Position numbers and translations under genes: made by a program. This document shows positions 61,301 to 64,000 of a stretch of DNA of 64,000 bases, piece by piece (position 1 is the stretch's first letter; each line of letters opens with the position of its first letter). Source of the stretch: Corallococcus soli (GTDB taxonomy: Bacteria; Myxococcota; Myxococcia; Myxococcales; Myxococcaceae); NCBI RefSeq assembly GCF_014930455.1, contig NZ_JAAIYO010000012.1, positions 1 to 64,000 of the forward strand. The letters run 5' to 3'. Under the pieces are notes generated by a model, which searched no databases, had not been told where the DNA came from, and saw only the letters and a list, made by a program, of their open reading frames with translations.

Positions 61301-64000
61301 GGTGCGCGAAGGCTCCCAGCGCGGCCTCCTTCACCTGGGCCAGCAGCTCGCTGAAGCGCAGGTCGCCACGGGGCTTCGCCCGCAGGACCAGCGTGTTGAC
61401 GAAGCAGCCCACCAGCGCCTCGGTCTCCACCCGGTGGCGTCCTGCCACCGGCGAGCCCACGAGCACGTCCTCCTGCCCGGAGTACCGGTGCAGCAGCGTC
61501 TGCCACGCCGCGAGCAGCACCATGAAGGGCGTGGCGCCCTCGCGCAGCGCGAGCGCCTTGATCGCCTGGGACACGTCCTTCGGCAACCGGACCGGAACCC
61601 GGGCGCCGTGGAACGTCTGGGCCGCGGGGAGCGGACGATCCGTGGGCAGCTCCAGCACGCGGGGCGCGCCCGCGAGCTTCGACTTCCAGTACCCCAGTTG
61701 CTGCTCCAGCACTTCGCCCTGGAGCGTGCGCCGCTGCCACACGGTGTAGTCCACGTACTGCACCGGCAGCGCGGGCAGCGTGGGCTCACCGCCCGCGGAG
61801 AGGTCCGCGTAGAGCGAGGCGATCTCCCGCACCACCACGCCCATGGACCAGCCGTCGGAGACGACGTGGTGCAGGGTCAGCAGCAGCAGGTGTCGCTGGG
61901 GCTCCAGGCGCAGCAGCGAAGCGCGCATCAGCGGGCCTCGCGCCAGGTCGAAGGGCTTCAGGCCCTCCTCGGCGGTGAGGCGCGCGGACTCGCGCTCGCG
62001 CTCGTCCGGAGACAGGGCCTCCAGGTCCACGCGCTCCAGCGTCAGCGACGTGTCCCCGGCCAGCACCTGCACGGGGCCGTCCGCCTCCGAGCGGAACGTG
62101 GTGCGCAGCGCTTCATGCCGCCGCGCCAGGTGCTGGAAGCAGCGCTCCAGCACGGCCACGTCCAGCGGCCCGTCCATCCGGACCGCAGTGGCGATGTTGT
62201 GGAAGGGGCTGCCGGGCTCCATCTGGTCCAGGAACCACAGCCGCTGCTGGGCGAACGACAGCGGGAAGGCCCGCCCGTCGCGGGCCTGGGGCAGCAGGGG
62301 CGTCGTCGCGACCGACGGCAGGGCCCGCGTCAGCTCGATGCGCGCGGCCAGCTCCGCCACCGTGGGGGCGACGAAGAGCTCGCGCACGGGAAGGTCCGCG
62401 CCCAGGGACTCGCGCACGCGGGAGATGACCTGCGTGGCCAGCAGCGAGTGGCCGCCCAGCTCGAAGAAGTTGTCGTGCAGGCCCACCTGCTCCAGCCGCA
62501 GCACCTGCGCCCACAGCGACGCGAGCGCCTGCTCCAGGGCGGTGCGGGGCGCCACGAACTCGCGCTCCAGCTCCGGGCGGGCGCCGTCGGGATCCGGCAG
62601 CGCCTTGCGGTCCACCTTGCCGTTGGAGGTGATGGGGATGGCCGGCACGGCGAGGAAGGCCGAGGGCACCATGTACTCGGGCAGCTTGCGGCCCGCCCAG
62701 CGGCGCAGCTCGGACACGGAGGGCAGGGTCTCGCCCGCGCGTGCCACCAGGTACGCCACCAGCCGCCGGTCTCCCCGCGCGGGGCCCCGGGCGTCCACCA
62801 CCGCCTCGTGCACCGCCGGATGCTCCGCGAGCACCGTCTCGATCTCGCCGGTCTCCACGCGGAAGCCGCGCACCTTCACCTGCTGGTCGGCGCGGCCCAG
62901 GAACTCGATGTTGCCGTCCGGGAAGAAGCGGGCCCGGTCTCCCGTCTTGTACATGCGCGCCCCCTCCCCGGCATGGAAGGGATCCGGCACGAAGCGCTCG
63001 GCGGTGAGCGCCGGGGCGTGGGCGTAGCCGTCGGCCAGGCACTCGCCGCCGATGAAGAGATCGCCCGTGACGCCCACTGGCTGGGTCCGCAGGCGCGCGT
63101 CGAGCACGTAGTAGCGGGCGTTGGAGATGGGGCGGCCATACGGGATGGACGTCCACGCGGGCTCCAGCGCGCCCACGCGGAAGAAGTTGGACCAGATGGT
63201 TGCTTCCGTGGCGCCGCCCAGGCTGATGACCTGGGCGTGGGGGAAGACGGCGCGGATGGCGTCCGGCAGGGTGAGGGGAATCCAGTCGCCGGAGAGGAAC
63301 ACGCGCCGCAGGGCCGGGCCGCCCGCGCCGAAGTGGGTCGTCAACTGCTGGAGCGCGGCGGGCGCGCTGTCCCAGAAGGTGATGTCGCGCTCGCGCAGCA
63401 TCGCGGCCAGCCGCTCTGGATCGCGCAGGTCCTTCGCGGTGGCGACGACCAACGTCCCGCCGACCGCGAGCACGCCGAACACGTCGTAGACGGACAAGTC
63501 GAAGCAGGGCGAGGTGACGAAGAGCAGCCGCTCCGACGCGCCCACCTGGAACGTGGTGTTCACCCAGTGGATGAGGTTGATGGCGGGCGCGTGGCGCACG
63601 GAGACGCCCTTGGGCCGGCCCGTGGAGCCCGACGTGTGGATGATGTACGCCAGGTTGTCCGGCCGCACGTCCGTCGTCGGGGTGTCCTCGCGGCCGGTGC
63701 CCAGGTCCAGCCCGCCCTCGCCCAGACAGAGGACGCGCACGCCGGTGTCGCTGAACGCGTCCGCCAGCGGGGCCTGGGTGAGCAGGATGGCCGCGCCGGA
63801 GTTGCGCAGGATGAAGGCGGAGCGATCCGCGGGGTACTCCGCGTCGATGGGCACATAGGCGCCGCCCGCCTTGAGGATGCCGAGCATCGCGACCAGCAGG
63901 TCGAAGGAGCGCTCCAGGCAGAAGGCCACGGTCTGCTCCGGCCGGACGCCCAGCGACAGCAGGTGCCACGCGAGCCGGTTGGAGCGCAGGTGCAGCTCGC
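42492..64000 (-). CDS. Giant nonribosomal peptide synthetase with terminal thioesterase (5' end outside window)
   Basis: The frame is open from the right edge to a TGA at 42492-42494, 7168 residues in view. It begins inside an A domain near its A1 motif, so the true start lies outside. Domain order: A-PCP, then six complete C-A-PCP modules, then a type I thioesterase. Module period is about 3.2 kb. All six C domains keep HHxxxDG; all seven carrier domains keep the GGHSL phosphopantetheine Ser. No epimerization, methylation or cyclization domain is visible. A-domain codes read from the sequence: DLYDFSLIWK (Cys-like), DALWLGGTFK (Val-like), DLFNNALTYK (Ala), DGKDVGVVDK (Glu/Gln), DLFNNALTYK (Ala), DAQDVGVVDK (Gln), DAQDAGCVEK (Gln-like). 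It would build a peptide on carrier-bound thioesters and release it by hydrolysis or cyclization. Its position upstream of the starter gene breaks collinearity if it belongs to the same pathway. Confidence in the family is very high; substrate calls are predictions. Confidence 0.97.
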   Translation of the reverse strand, partial: ELHLRSNRLAWHLLSLGVRPEQTVAFCLERSFDLLVAMLGILKAGGAYVPIDAEYPADRSAFILRNSGAAILLTQAPLADAFSDTGVRVLCLGEGGLDLGTGREDTPTTDVRPDNLAYIIHTSGSTGRPKGVSVRHAPAINLIHWVNTTFQVGASERLLFVTSPCFDLSVYDVFGVLAVGGTLVVATAKDLRDPERLAAMLRERDITFWDSAPAALQQLTTHFGAGGPALRRVFLSGDWIPLTLPDAIRAVFPHAQVISLGGATEATIWSNFFRVGALEPAWTSIPYGRPISNARYYVLDARLRTQPVGVTGDLFIGGECLADGYAHAPALTAERFVPDPFHAGEGARMYKTGDRARFFPDGNIEFLGRADQQVKVRGFRVETGEIETVLAEHPAVHEAVVDARGPARGDRRLVAYLVARAGETLPSVSELRRWAGRKLPEYMVPSAFLAVPAIPITSNGKVDRKALPDPDGARPELEREFVAPRTALEQALASLWAQVLRLEQVGLHDNFFELGGHSLLATQVISRVRESLGADLPVRELFVAPTVAELAARIELTRALPSVATTPLLPQARDGRAFPLSFAQQRLWFLDQMEPGSPFHNIATAVRMDGPLDVAVLERCFQHLARRHEALRTTFRSEADGPVQVLAGDTSLTLERVDLEALSPDERERESARLTAEEGLKPFDLARGPLMRASLLRLEPQRHLLLLTLHHVVSDGWSMGVVVREIASLYADLSAGGEPTLPALPVQYVDYTVWQRRTLQGEVLEQQLGYWKSKLAGAPRVLELPTDRPLPAAQTFHGARVPVRLPKDVSQAIKALALREGATPFMVLLAAWQTLLHRYSGQEDVLVGSPVAGRHRVETEALVGCFVNTLVLRAKPRGDLRFSELLAQVKEAALGAFAHQDLPFEKLVEALQTERSLSHPPLCQVTFTLHNTPMPELSVRGLALRLLDPEPRTSPFFLSLHLEETAEGFTGAIVHNTDLYDAATVEAMASHLATLARGITEAPERTLGALPLMDAAEQARLLREWNATASDSPRDASIHERFSAQAARTPDAVALVQAERTLTYAELERRSNQVAHHLRALGVTAGARVGVYLERSVELVVALLGVLKAGAAYVPIDAGAPAQRQMSMLSQARVGVLLTQSSLADDLPETGALLVLVDEEAKALAARPVSAPESRGGAEALAYVMFTSGSTGQPKGVCVPHRGVVRLVEGQGFARFGPERTWLQAAPVAFDASTLEIWGALLHGARLVLAPPHALSLEELGGLLTRHAVDSLWLTAALFEQMAQHQPDALAGVNQLLAGGDVLPAVRVREHLARMPQGAVLINGYGPTENTTFSVTQALRHGDAVDHQVPIGRPLAHSTAYVLDPAGRPVPVGVPGELHVGGDGLAWGYLDQPELTAERFVPNPFGTQPGTRLYRTGDQVKWRADGTLAFLGRTDFQVKVRGFRIELGEVEAAVRRCPGVAEAVVVVREDVPGDKRLVAYVAGTQEDGKAVRAWVQKVLPDYMVPSAVVLLDALPLSPNGKVDRKALPTPEAPAPAQADAFTAPRDETEARLAAIWAEVLHLERVSVSDDFFELGGHSLLATQVVSRIRATLGVELPLGQLFEAPTVALLAERLAHLPRVTAPAMERVEHAGPPPLSFAQQRLWFLDQLQPGGTTYNVPSVVRLEGALDTEALRRALHALVQRHEVLRTTFPLQGDAPVQHVHPESLTALAVVDLEPVPAATREQEARRLAVTEAWRPFDLARGPLMRTTLLRLEPQRHLLLLTLHHIVTDGWSIAILVRELGELYRAFHEGVTPALPSLPLQYADYAVWQRKWLREETLGRELAWWRDALEGAPAALELSTDRPRPAVQTFNGAAVPVRLERALGDAVKQLAQKHGATDFMVLLAAWQLLLSRYSGQDDVSVGSPIANRHHAETEGLIGFFVNTLVLRARIDARDSFAGLLARVRTTALSAYAHQDVPFEWLVEALHPQRDLSRGPLFQVMFALQNAPGTTLALPGLVLGMEPVEDTSAKFDLGLGLEERDGVFVGTLGYNTDLFDEATVARMARHFARLLTAVTADADAPVSHVSLLDADEREQVLVEWNRTGPAPSTAGALHHLVEAQVERTPDAIALVVGTQRLTYRQLDARANQLAHHLRALGVGPDVPVAVCLERTAELVVALLGVLKAGGAYVPLDPAYPRERLTSMLEDSSAPVRLTQRSVAERLAAPGVQDVLLDGFAAVAHQPTHRPAPIGLSDPLAYVLYTSGSTGRPKGVAVAHRSAVAFVHWALDTFSREQLAGVLAATSVSFDLSVFELFVPLARGGRVYLADNALALASLPARDEVTLVNTVPSAMAELLRMEALPASVRTVNLAGEPLPAALARALYATGTVRDVYNLYGPTEDTTYSTYARVSEQSALPPSIGRPLAGTQAYVLDAELRPVPVGVSGELYLGGAGLARGYLHRPHLTAERFVPDPFASVPGARMYRTGDKIRWKADGTLEYQGRIDFQVKVRGFRIELGEVEEALRAFPGVYEAVVVVREDVPGDRRLVAYVAPTQAGALPDVAALRAHVQQRLPGFMVPAALVVLPALPRTPNGKVDRKVLPVPEQPTGSGSFQPPSTPTEQALAELWSQVLGIPRIGVDDQFFELGGHSLLATRVVSRIRSTFGVELPLRVHFEAPTLRELARRIDATAKDLPGLPPLVPTSRDGVLPLSYAQQRLWFLDQLQPGSPAYNMPVALRAEGPLDVEALERAFEALVHRHETLRTTFPQRDGAPVQHIHPAAPFHLPRTDLTAAANPEAEVHRLAVEEAARPFDLAAGPLLRVHLLKLGGSQHVLLLTLHHIISDGWSTGVLVREMAALYESLRQGRSTALPALPVQYADHAAWQRSWLHGDVLEQQVSWWRQHLAGAPTQLELPTGTSRPSAPTAQAARIPLSLPRELGHAVDALARKEGATPFMVLLAAYQLLLSRYTGQDDLLVGTPIAGRRFSELEGLIGFFVNTLVLRARPGAAASFRELLAQVREGTLGAFEHQDVPFEKLVEELHPERDLDRTPLFQAFFVLQNLPVEALTLPSLTLRPFGEELAAPSKFELSLNLSDTPDGLQGVLQYRAARISRATATGIARHFQVLLESLVAKPERPLHDLPLLTAEERQRMLVDWNDTAREPVRESTFHGLFEQQVARTPGAPAVRYENEALTFTQLNARSNQLAHALRARGVGPEVRVALCFERSVEMVVALLGVLKAGGAYVPLDPAWPVQRRTFAIQDSAACVVLAPQRLAAELEASGLQTPCLDATGEHLASEPTHDPAPWAGPENLAYVIYTSGSTGTPKGVMVQHRSVLNLHAALKRTVYEAQPSGLRVSVNAPLAFDGSVKQVVQLLDGHCLCIVPDAIRQDAEAMVPWVRGLRVDVLDCTPSLLRLLLQAGLLDGDLAPALIVPGGEALDETTWTTLAASTRTRTFNVYGPTECTVDATAFAVRPATRPTLGGPLLNVRTYVLDAHQQPVPVGVAGELFIAGAGLARGYLGQPARTAERFVPNPFATTAGERMYRTGDKARWSEDGTLEYLGRIDFQVKLRGLRIELGEIEALLRQHPAVAQALVLVREDVPGNARLVAYVVPSTHAPDAAELRAHLQQTLPESMAPAAYVMLDALPLTSNGKVDRKSLPVPEAQAHAHEAPRPGTEQKLAALWSDVLSVPTVGARDDFFALGGHSLLATRVIARIRAAFDVELPVRALFEEPTLRRLAARIEHAGRARDLPPFVPVPRTGAPPPLSFAQQRMWFLDQLQPGSSAYNIPVALRIHGALDATALERAFEALVHRHEALRTTIAQHEGVPVQHIHPPASFHLHHTDLTGSANPGAEARRLAGEEAARPFDLATGPLLRAHLLRLGEAQHVLLLTLHHIISDGESTGVLVREVAALYQGFHDGTPTALPALPVQYADHAAWQRSWLHGDVLERQVAWWRQHLADAPAHLELSTDFARPPVPSTRGAPVDFRLPASLLRTLEGFSQQEGATLFMGLLAATSAVLSRHTGQGDVVIGTPIAGRRFAELEGLIGLFVNTLALRARPGDAASFRQLLAQVRETTLEAHSHQDVPFEKLVEELRPRRDLSRTPLFQAMLLVQNATDRAPQTSQLSFEPVEVEQVTAKFDLTFAFSASPEGLSGSITYSTDLFREDSIRRLASHFQRLLESALAHPEAPLQELPLLSTGEREQLLTAWDADAPPLRRAPLHQRIEAQALRTPEATALIVGDQRLGYASLDLRANQLAHALRARGVGPEVRVAVLLPRTEDLLVTLLAVLKAGGAYVPLDPAYPRQRLEGMLADSGASLLVTLQSQVDLLGPANAPRAVLCLDTEKEALASRSRTPPGVEVPNDALAYVIYTSGSTGTPKGVALSHANASAFLDWACRVFSPAQLAGTLAATSVCFDLSVFELFAPLCCGGTVLLADNVLALASLPARDEVTLVNTVPSAMAELLRAGAIPASVRTVNLAGEPLPGTLARALHATGSVQRVFNLYGPTEDTTYSTFLEVPAGAGEPTIGRPLPETHAYVLDARLQLQPPGVPGELFLAGAGLARGYLNRPALTAERFVPDPFSPTPGARMYRTGDLVRRRADAQLEYLGRTDFMVKLRGFRIELGEIEATLRQHPSVQQALVLARRDSPTGDPRLVAYVVGANAHPSELRAHLQQKLPEYMVPAVYVPLDAFPLTPNGKVDRKALPAPEASATQRDRYVAPRTPTERQLAALWSEVLRVERVGSEDHFFELGGHSLLATQVVARVRATFGVELPLRALFEAPTLEQLAQRLDQSGHTAALPALRPTPRTDAGLPLSFAQQRLWFLAQLQPGDASYNMPFALRLEGTLDAAALEQAFTELVRRHEALRTTLVDEGGTPMQRIHSPTAFQLPVVDLSAHEAPEAEARRLAHADAARPFNLASGPLLRASLLRLSERQHALLLNLHHVISDGWSSGVLVREVAALYEAFRQGRPSPLPELSVQYADYAVWQRQWLSGDVLARQVAWWKQQLAGAPTQLALPTDFPRPAVPSNRGARVPLRLSSELSRAVESLAQREGATSFMLLLSAWQLLLSRYSGQDDLLVGTPIAGRRHAETEGLIGFFVNTLVLRARVDGASTFRQWLAQVRESTLGAFEHQDVPFEKLVEELQPQRDLSRSALFQAFFAMQNVPVQALALPSLSLHPLGDDAEGLAKFELSLDVNETPEGLLGTLQYSVDLLTPATASRMARHFQVLLEAITSQPDLRLSELTMLTPYERQQLLHGWNETHEALPQGLTFSAAFEQQAARTPQAPAVSFEDTVLSFEQLNAQANQLARHLRTLGVGPESRVALCFERSLDMLVALLSVLKAGGAYVPLDPAWPEQRRAFAIQDCAATVVLTQQHLATSWLPEGMSVVHVDVKDAPWATLPKHDLEPSATSEDLAYVIYTSGSTGTPKGVMVRHGAVLNLHAALRRTVYQGLSTGTRVSLNAPLAFDASVQQLVQLLDGRCLCIVPEATRQDAEALVAWQRRHHVQAIDCTPSLLRLLLQAGLLEGAGAPTLLVPGGEAIDEATWNVLAASETTRSFNVYGPTECTVDATTFALRKGTKPTLGGPLLNTRTYVLDANLHPVPVGVAGELFIAGAGLARGYLGRPHLTAERFVPNPFGTEPGERMYRTGDKARWTQDGTLEYLGRIDFQVKLRGFRIELGEIEVALQGHPDIQDATVLVREDVPGDQRLVAYVVPSAAPSPTTPPGPNAAPGPNVALEPNALRAFLKQRLPDYMVPATFVTLATLPLTANGKVDRKALPAPEASPLHRERYVAPRTPTERQLAELWAQVLRIERIGRQDHFFELGGHSLLATQVVSRVRAAFGVELPLRALFEAPTLEQLALRVEQAPSTQALPALVATPRTNASLPLSFAQQRLWLLEQLQPGGSAYNIPSALRLDGALNVGALELAFTELVSRHEALRTTLHEEGGTPVQHIHPPTAFHLPVVDLAAHKAPEAEARRLALEEAGTPFDLARGPLLRASLLRLSVQQHVLLLNLHHVISDGWSSEVLVREVVALYEAFRQGRPSPLPELPVQYADYAVWQRSWLQGDVLARQVAWWKQQLLGAPHTLELPTDFPRPPVQSMRGGSVHFRLPVSVSQALESLGQQEGATLFMVLLASTQALLARYSGQDDVVIGTPIAGRRFAELEGLIGFFVNTLALRARLDDAPTFRQLLARAKETTLGAQAHQDVPFEKLVEELQTRRDLSRTPLFQAMLVVQNTPASSPATVQGALSLHPVEVGGHAAKFDLTFAFATSPEGLRGSITYGADLFREETIQRLVKHLQVLLESAVATPDTRVAELPMLTADERHTLLHAWNQTREELPQDLTFPVAFEQQVARTPQAPAVQFEDTVLSFAQLNAQANQLAWHLRTLGVSPEVRVVLCFERSVDMLIALLAVFKAGGAYVPLDPTWPDQRRAFALQDCAATVVLTQQHLSTSWLPEGVSVVRVDAKDAPWAKLPQHDLEPIATSENLAYVIYTSGSTGTPKGAMIRYGAMLNLQRALRRTVYQGVPAGMRLSVNAPLTFDASVQQLIHLIDGHCMCIVPEATRQDAEALVAWQRKYRVDAMDSTPSLLRLLLQAGLLEGAGAPTLLAPGGEAIDEATWNVLAASETTRTFNCYGPTECTVETTVCEIRPGTKPSLGGPLPNTRTYVLDANLHPVPVGVAGELFIAGAGLARGYLGRPHLTAERFVPNPFGSEPGERMYRTGDKARWTQDGTLEYLGRIDFQVKLRGFRIELGEIEVALQSHPDIQDATVLVREDVPGDQRLVAYVVSDAALEPNALRAFLKQRLPDYMVPFVYVPLATLPLATSGKVDRKALPAPEAALFAGSYEAPRSHLEQELASIWEDLLGIKPIGIKSHFFELGGHSLLAVRLMSVIRERLKRQLPLAALFQAPTVEQLAELLHQVPAPFSPLVPIRREGTRRPFFCVHPVGGNVLSYAELARALGPDQPFYGLQSQGLDGAQRPLERIEEMAASYLDAIRTVQPQGPYRLGGWSMGALVAYEMARQLQALGETTEVLALIDPSPVQARSEAPDAEDPRELALRFASDYAGLVNREAWTMDLTEPEPGVESILEGLRAAGQSAGLLAPETGADQMRTLFDVFTSNLRAMRHYEPGPIEGPLVVLRASERPASDPLDRGWTAQVPHAQVQEVQGNHYSLLRAEHVQHVAAHLGRLLGP
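43330..46435 (-). other. NRPS module 7 of the TE-bearing synthetase: C-A-PCP, Gln-like
   Basis: The C domain has HHVISDGWS near 46020. The A pocket reads DAQDAGCVEK, which differs from the Gln pocket of module 6 by V to A, V to C and D to E while the flanking protein is almost unchanged. The PCP (GGHSLLAVRL) is near 43430 and feeds directly into the thioesterase. Confidence 0.86.
46436..49660 (-). other. NRPS module 6 of the TE-bearing synthetase: C-A-PCP, Gln
   Basis: The C domain has HHVISDGWS near 49245. The A pocket reads DAQDVGVVDK, one residue from the Gln code DAQDLGVVDK. The A domain is nearly identical to that of module 7, displaced by 3222 bp, but carries an extra Pro/Asn-rich insert at about 46845-46898. 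The PCP ([10 protein letters not shown]) is near 46590. Confidence 0.88.
46845..46898 (-). repeat. 18-bp tandem repeat (three degenerate units) inside NRPS module 6
   Basis: On the coding strand the units are GGTCCGAACGCGGCGCCA, GGGCCGAACGTCGCGCTG and GAGCCGAACGCCCTG plus three bases, giving the peptide units GPNAAP, GPNVAL and EPNALR. The homologous place in module 7 has only the last unit (ALEPNALRAF). The repeat sits in the A domain's C-terminal subdomain, just after the LVAYVVP segment. It keeps the reading frame. Confidence 0.8.
49661..52815 (-). other. NRPS module 5 of the TE-bearing synthetase: C-A-PCP, Ala
   Basis: The C domain motif is HHIISDGES near 52390, with Glu in place of the Trp that follows Gly in the neighbouring modules; the catalytic second His is present. 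The A pocket reads DLFNNALTYK (Ala), identical to module 3. The PCP is near 49810. Confidence 0.87.
52816..55975 (-). other. NRPS module 4 of the TE-bearing synthetase: C-A-PCP, Glu/Gln-type
   Basis: The C domain has HHIISDGWS near 55540. The A pocket reads DGKDVGVVDK, close to the Glu code DAKDLGVVDK and the Gln code DAQDLGVVDK; the Lys at the third position favours Glu slightly. The VNAPLAFDGSVKQ form of the A4 region is shared with the other Glx-type A domains in this window. The PCP serine lies near 52960. Confidence 0.85.
55976..59115 (-). other. NRPS module 3 of the TE-bearing synthetase: C-A-PCP, Ala
   Basis: The C domain has HHIVTDGWS near 58690. The A pocket reads DLFNNALTYK, an established Ala code. 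The A3 motif [10 protein letters not shown] is intact. The PCP ([10 protein letters not shown]) is near 56110. The A domain closely resembles that of module 5, which has the same code, so the two are probably related by duplication. Confidence 0.88.
59116..62300 (-). other. NRPS module 2 of the TE-bearing synthetase: C-A-PCP, Val-like
   Basis: The C domain opens with [15 protein letters not shown] near 62275 and has HHVVSDGWS near 61865. The A domain has an intact A3 motif (TSGSTGQPKG, near 60430) and the pocket DALWLGGTFK, which resembles the Val code DAFWIGGTFK. The same ten residues occur in the first A domain of the other giant synthetase (<1-24728). The PCP serine lies near 59260. Confidence 0.88.
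62330..64000 (-). other. NRPS module 1 of the TE-bearing synthetase: A (partial)-PCP, Cys-like code
   Basis: The A domain is cut at about its A1 motif (ELHLRSNRLAWHLL at the edge). The A3 motif [10 protein letters not shown] is intact. The pocket reads DLYDFSLIWK, close to the Cys code DLYNLSLIWK with Asp for Asn at the fourth position, and the A5 region has the GGATEATIW form common in Cys-activating domains. The PCP ([10 protein letters not shown]) is at about 62440. The C domain before this module lies outside the window, so I cannot tell whether it is a heterocyclization domain. Confidence 0.85.

Noticed and set aside
57780..62275. Heterocyclization domains after the Cys-like module
   Set aside because: The C domains in view have HHxxxDG, not DxxxxD. 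Any cyclization domain would have to lie upstream, outside the window.

Overview
The window is almost entirely one very large, minus-strand biosynthetic locus for a lipopeptide or peptide-polyketide. The high GC content with extreme third-position bias, the size of the enzymes and the domain families (FAAL starter, long NRPS lines with single KS-AT modules, luciferase-like monooxygenases embedded in NRPS proteins) suggest a myxobacterium of the Myxococcus/Corallococcus/Pyxidicoccus type. No marker in the window proves the genus. I see no rRNA, tRNA, IS element, CRISPR array or phage gene.

Layout in the direction of transcription (right to left). (1) >64000-42492: a giant NRPS, cut by the window edge, with seven A-PCP modules in view and a terminal thioesterase. 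(2) 42364-39749: a free-standing fusion of an inactive condensation domain, an adenylation-domain remnant and a luciferase-like monooxygenase. (3) 39607-35960: fatty acyl-AMP ligase, ACP and condensation domain, which is the likely start of a lipo-initiated line. (4) 35963-34884: an Fe(II)/2-oxoglutarate oxygenase of the TauD/SyrP type. (5) 34828-31592: NRPS module with a dead condensation domain, an A domain of Glu/Gln type and a PCP. (6) 31595-24738: PKS with KS-AT-KR-DH-ACP and a dead epimerization domain. (7) 24728-<1: a second giant NRPS/PKS, cut by the left edge, with four C-A-PCP modules, a KS-AT-ACP module, a C domain joined to a dead A domain that carries a monooxygenase, a Ser module, and the start of another module.

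Genes 3 to 7 are tightly packed (4-bp ATGA overlaps at 3/4 and 5/6, gaps of 55 and 9 bp) and read as one collinear assembly line: acyl starter, a Glu/Gln-type residue (perhaps beta-hydroxylated), a reduced and possibly dehydrated C2 unit, a Val-like residue, three further residues, an unreduced C2 unit that the embedded monooxygenase may oxidise, Ser, and more beyond the window. Gene 1 (predicted Cys-like, Val-like, Ala, Glu/Gln, Ala, Gln, Gln-like, then release) lies upstream of the starter gene although it holds the thioesterase. It is either the last enzyme of the same line in a non-collinear position or a neighbouring pathway. Substrate calls are my own readings of the ten-residue A-domain code from the sequence and are predictions.

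The most unusual theme is the number of catalytically dead domains kept at defined places: a dead C paired with a live C on the preceding protein, a dead E after a PKS carrier domain, a dead A domain acting as a shell for a monooxygenase, and a dead C/A remnant fused to a second monooxygenase.
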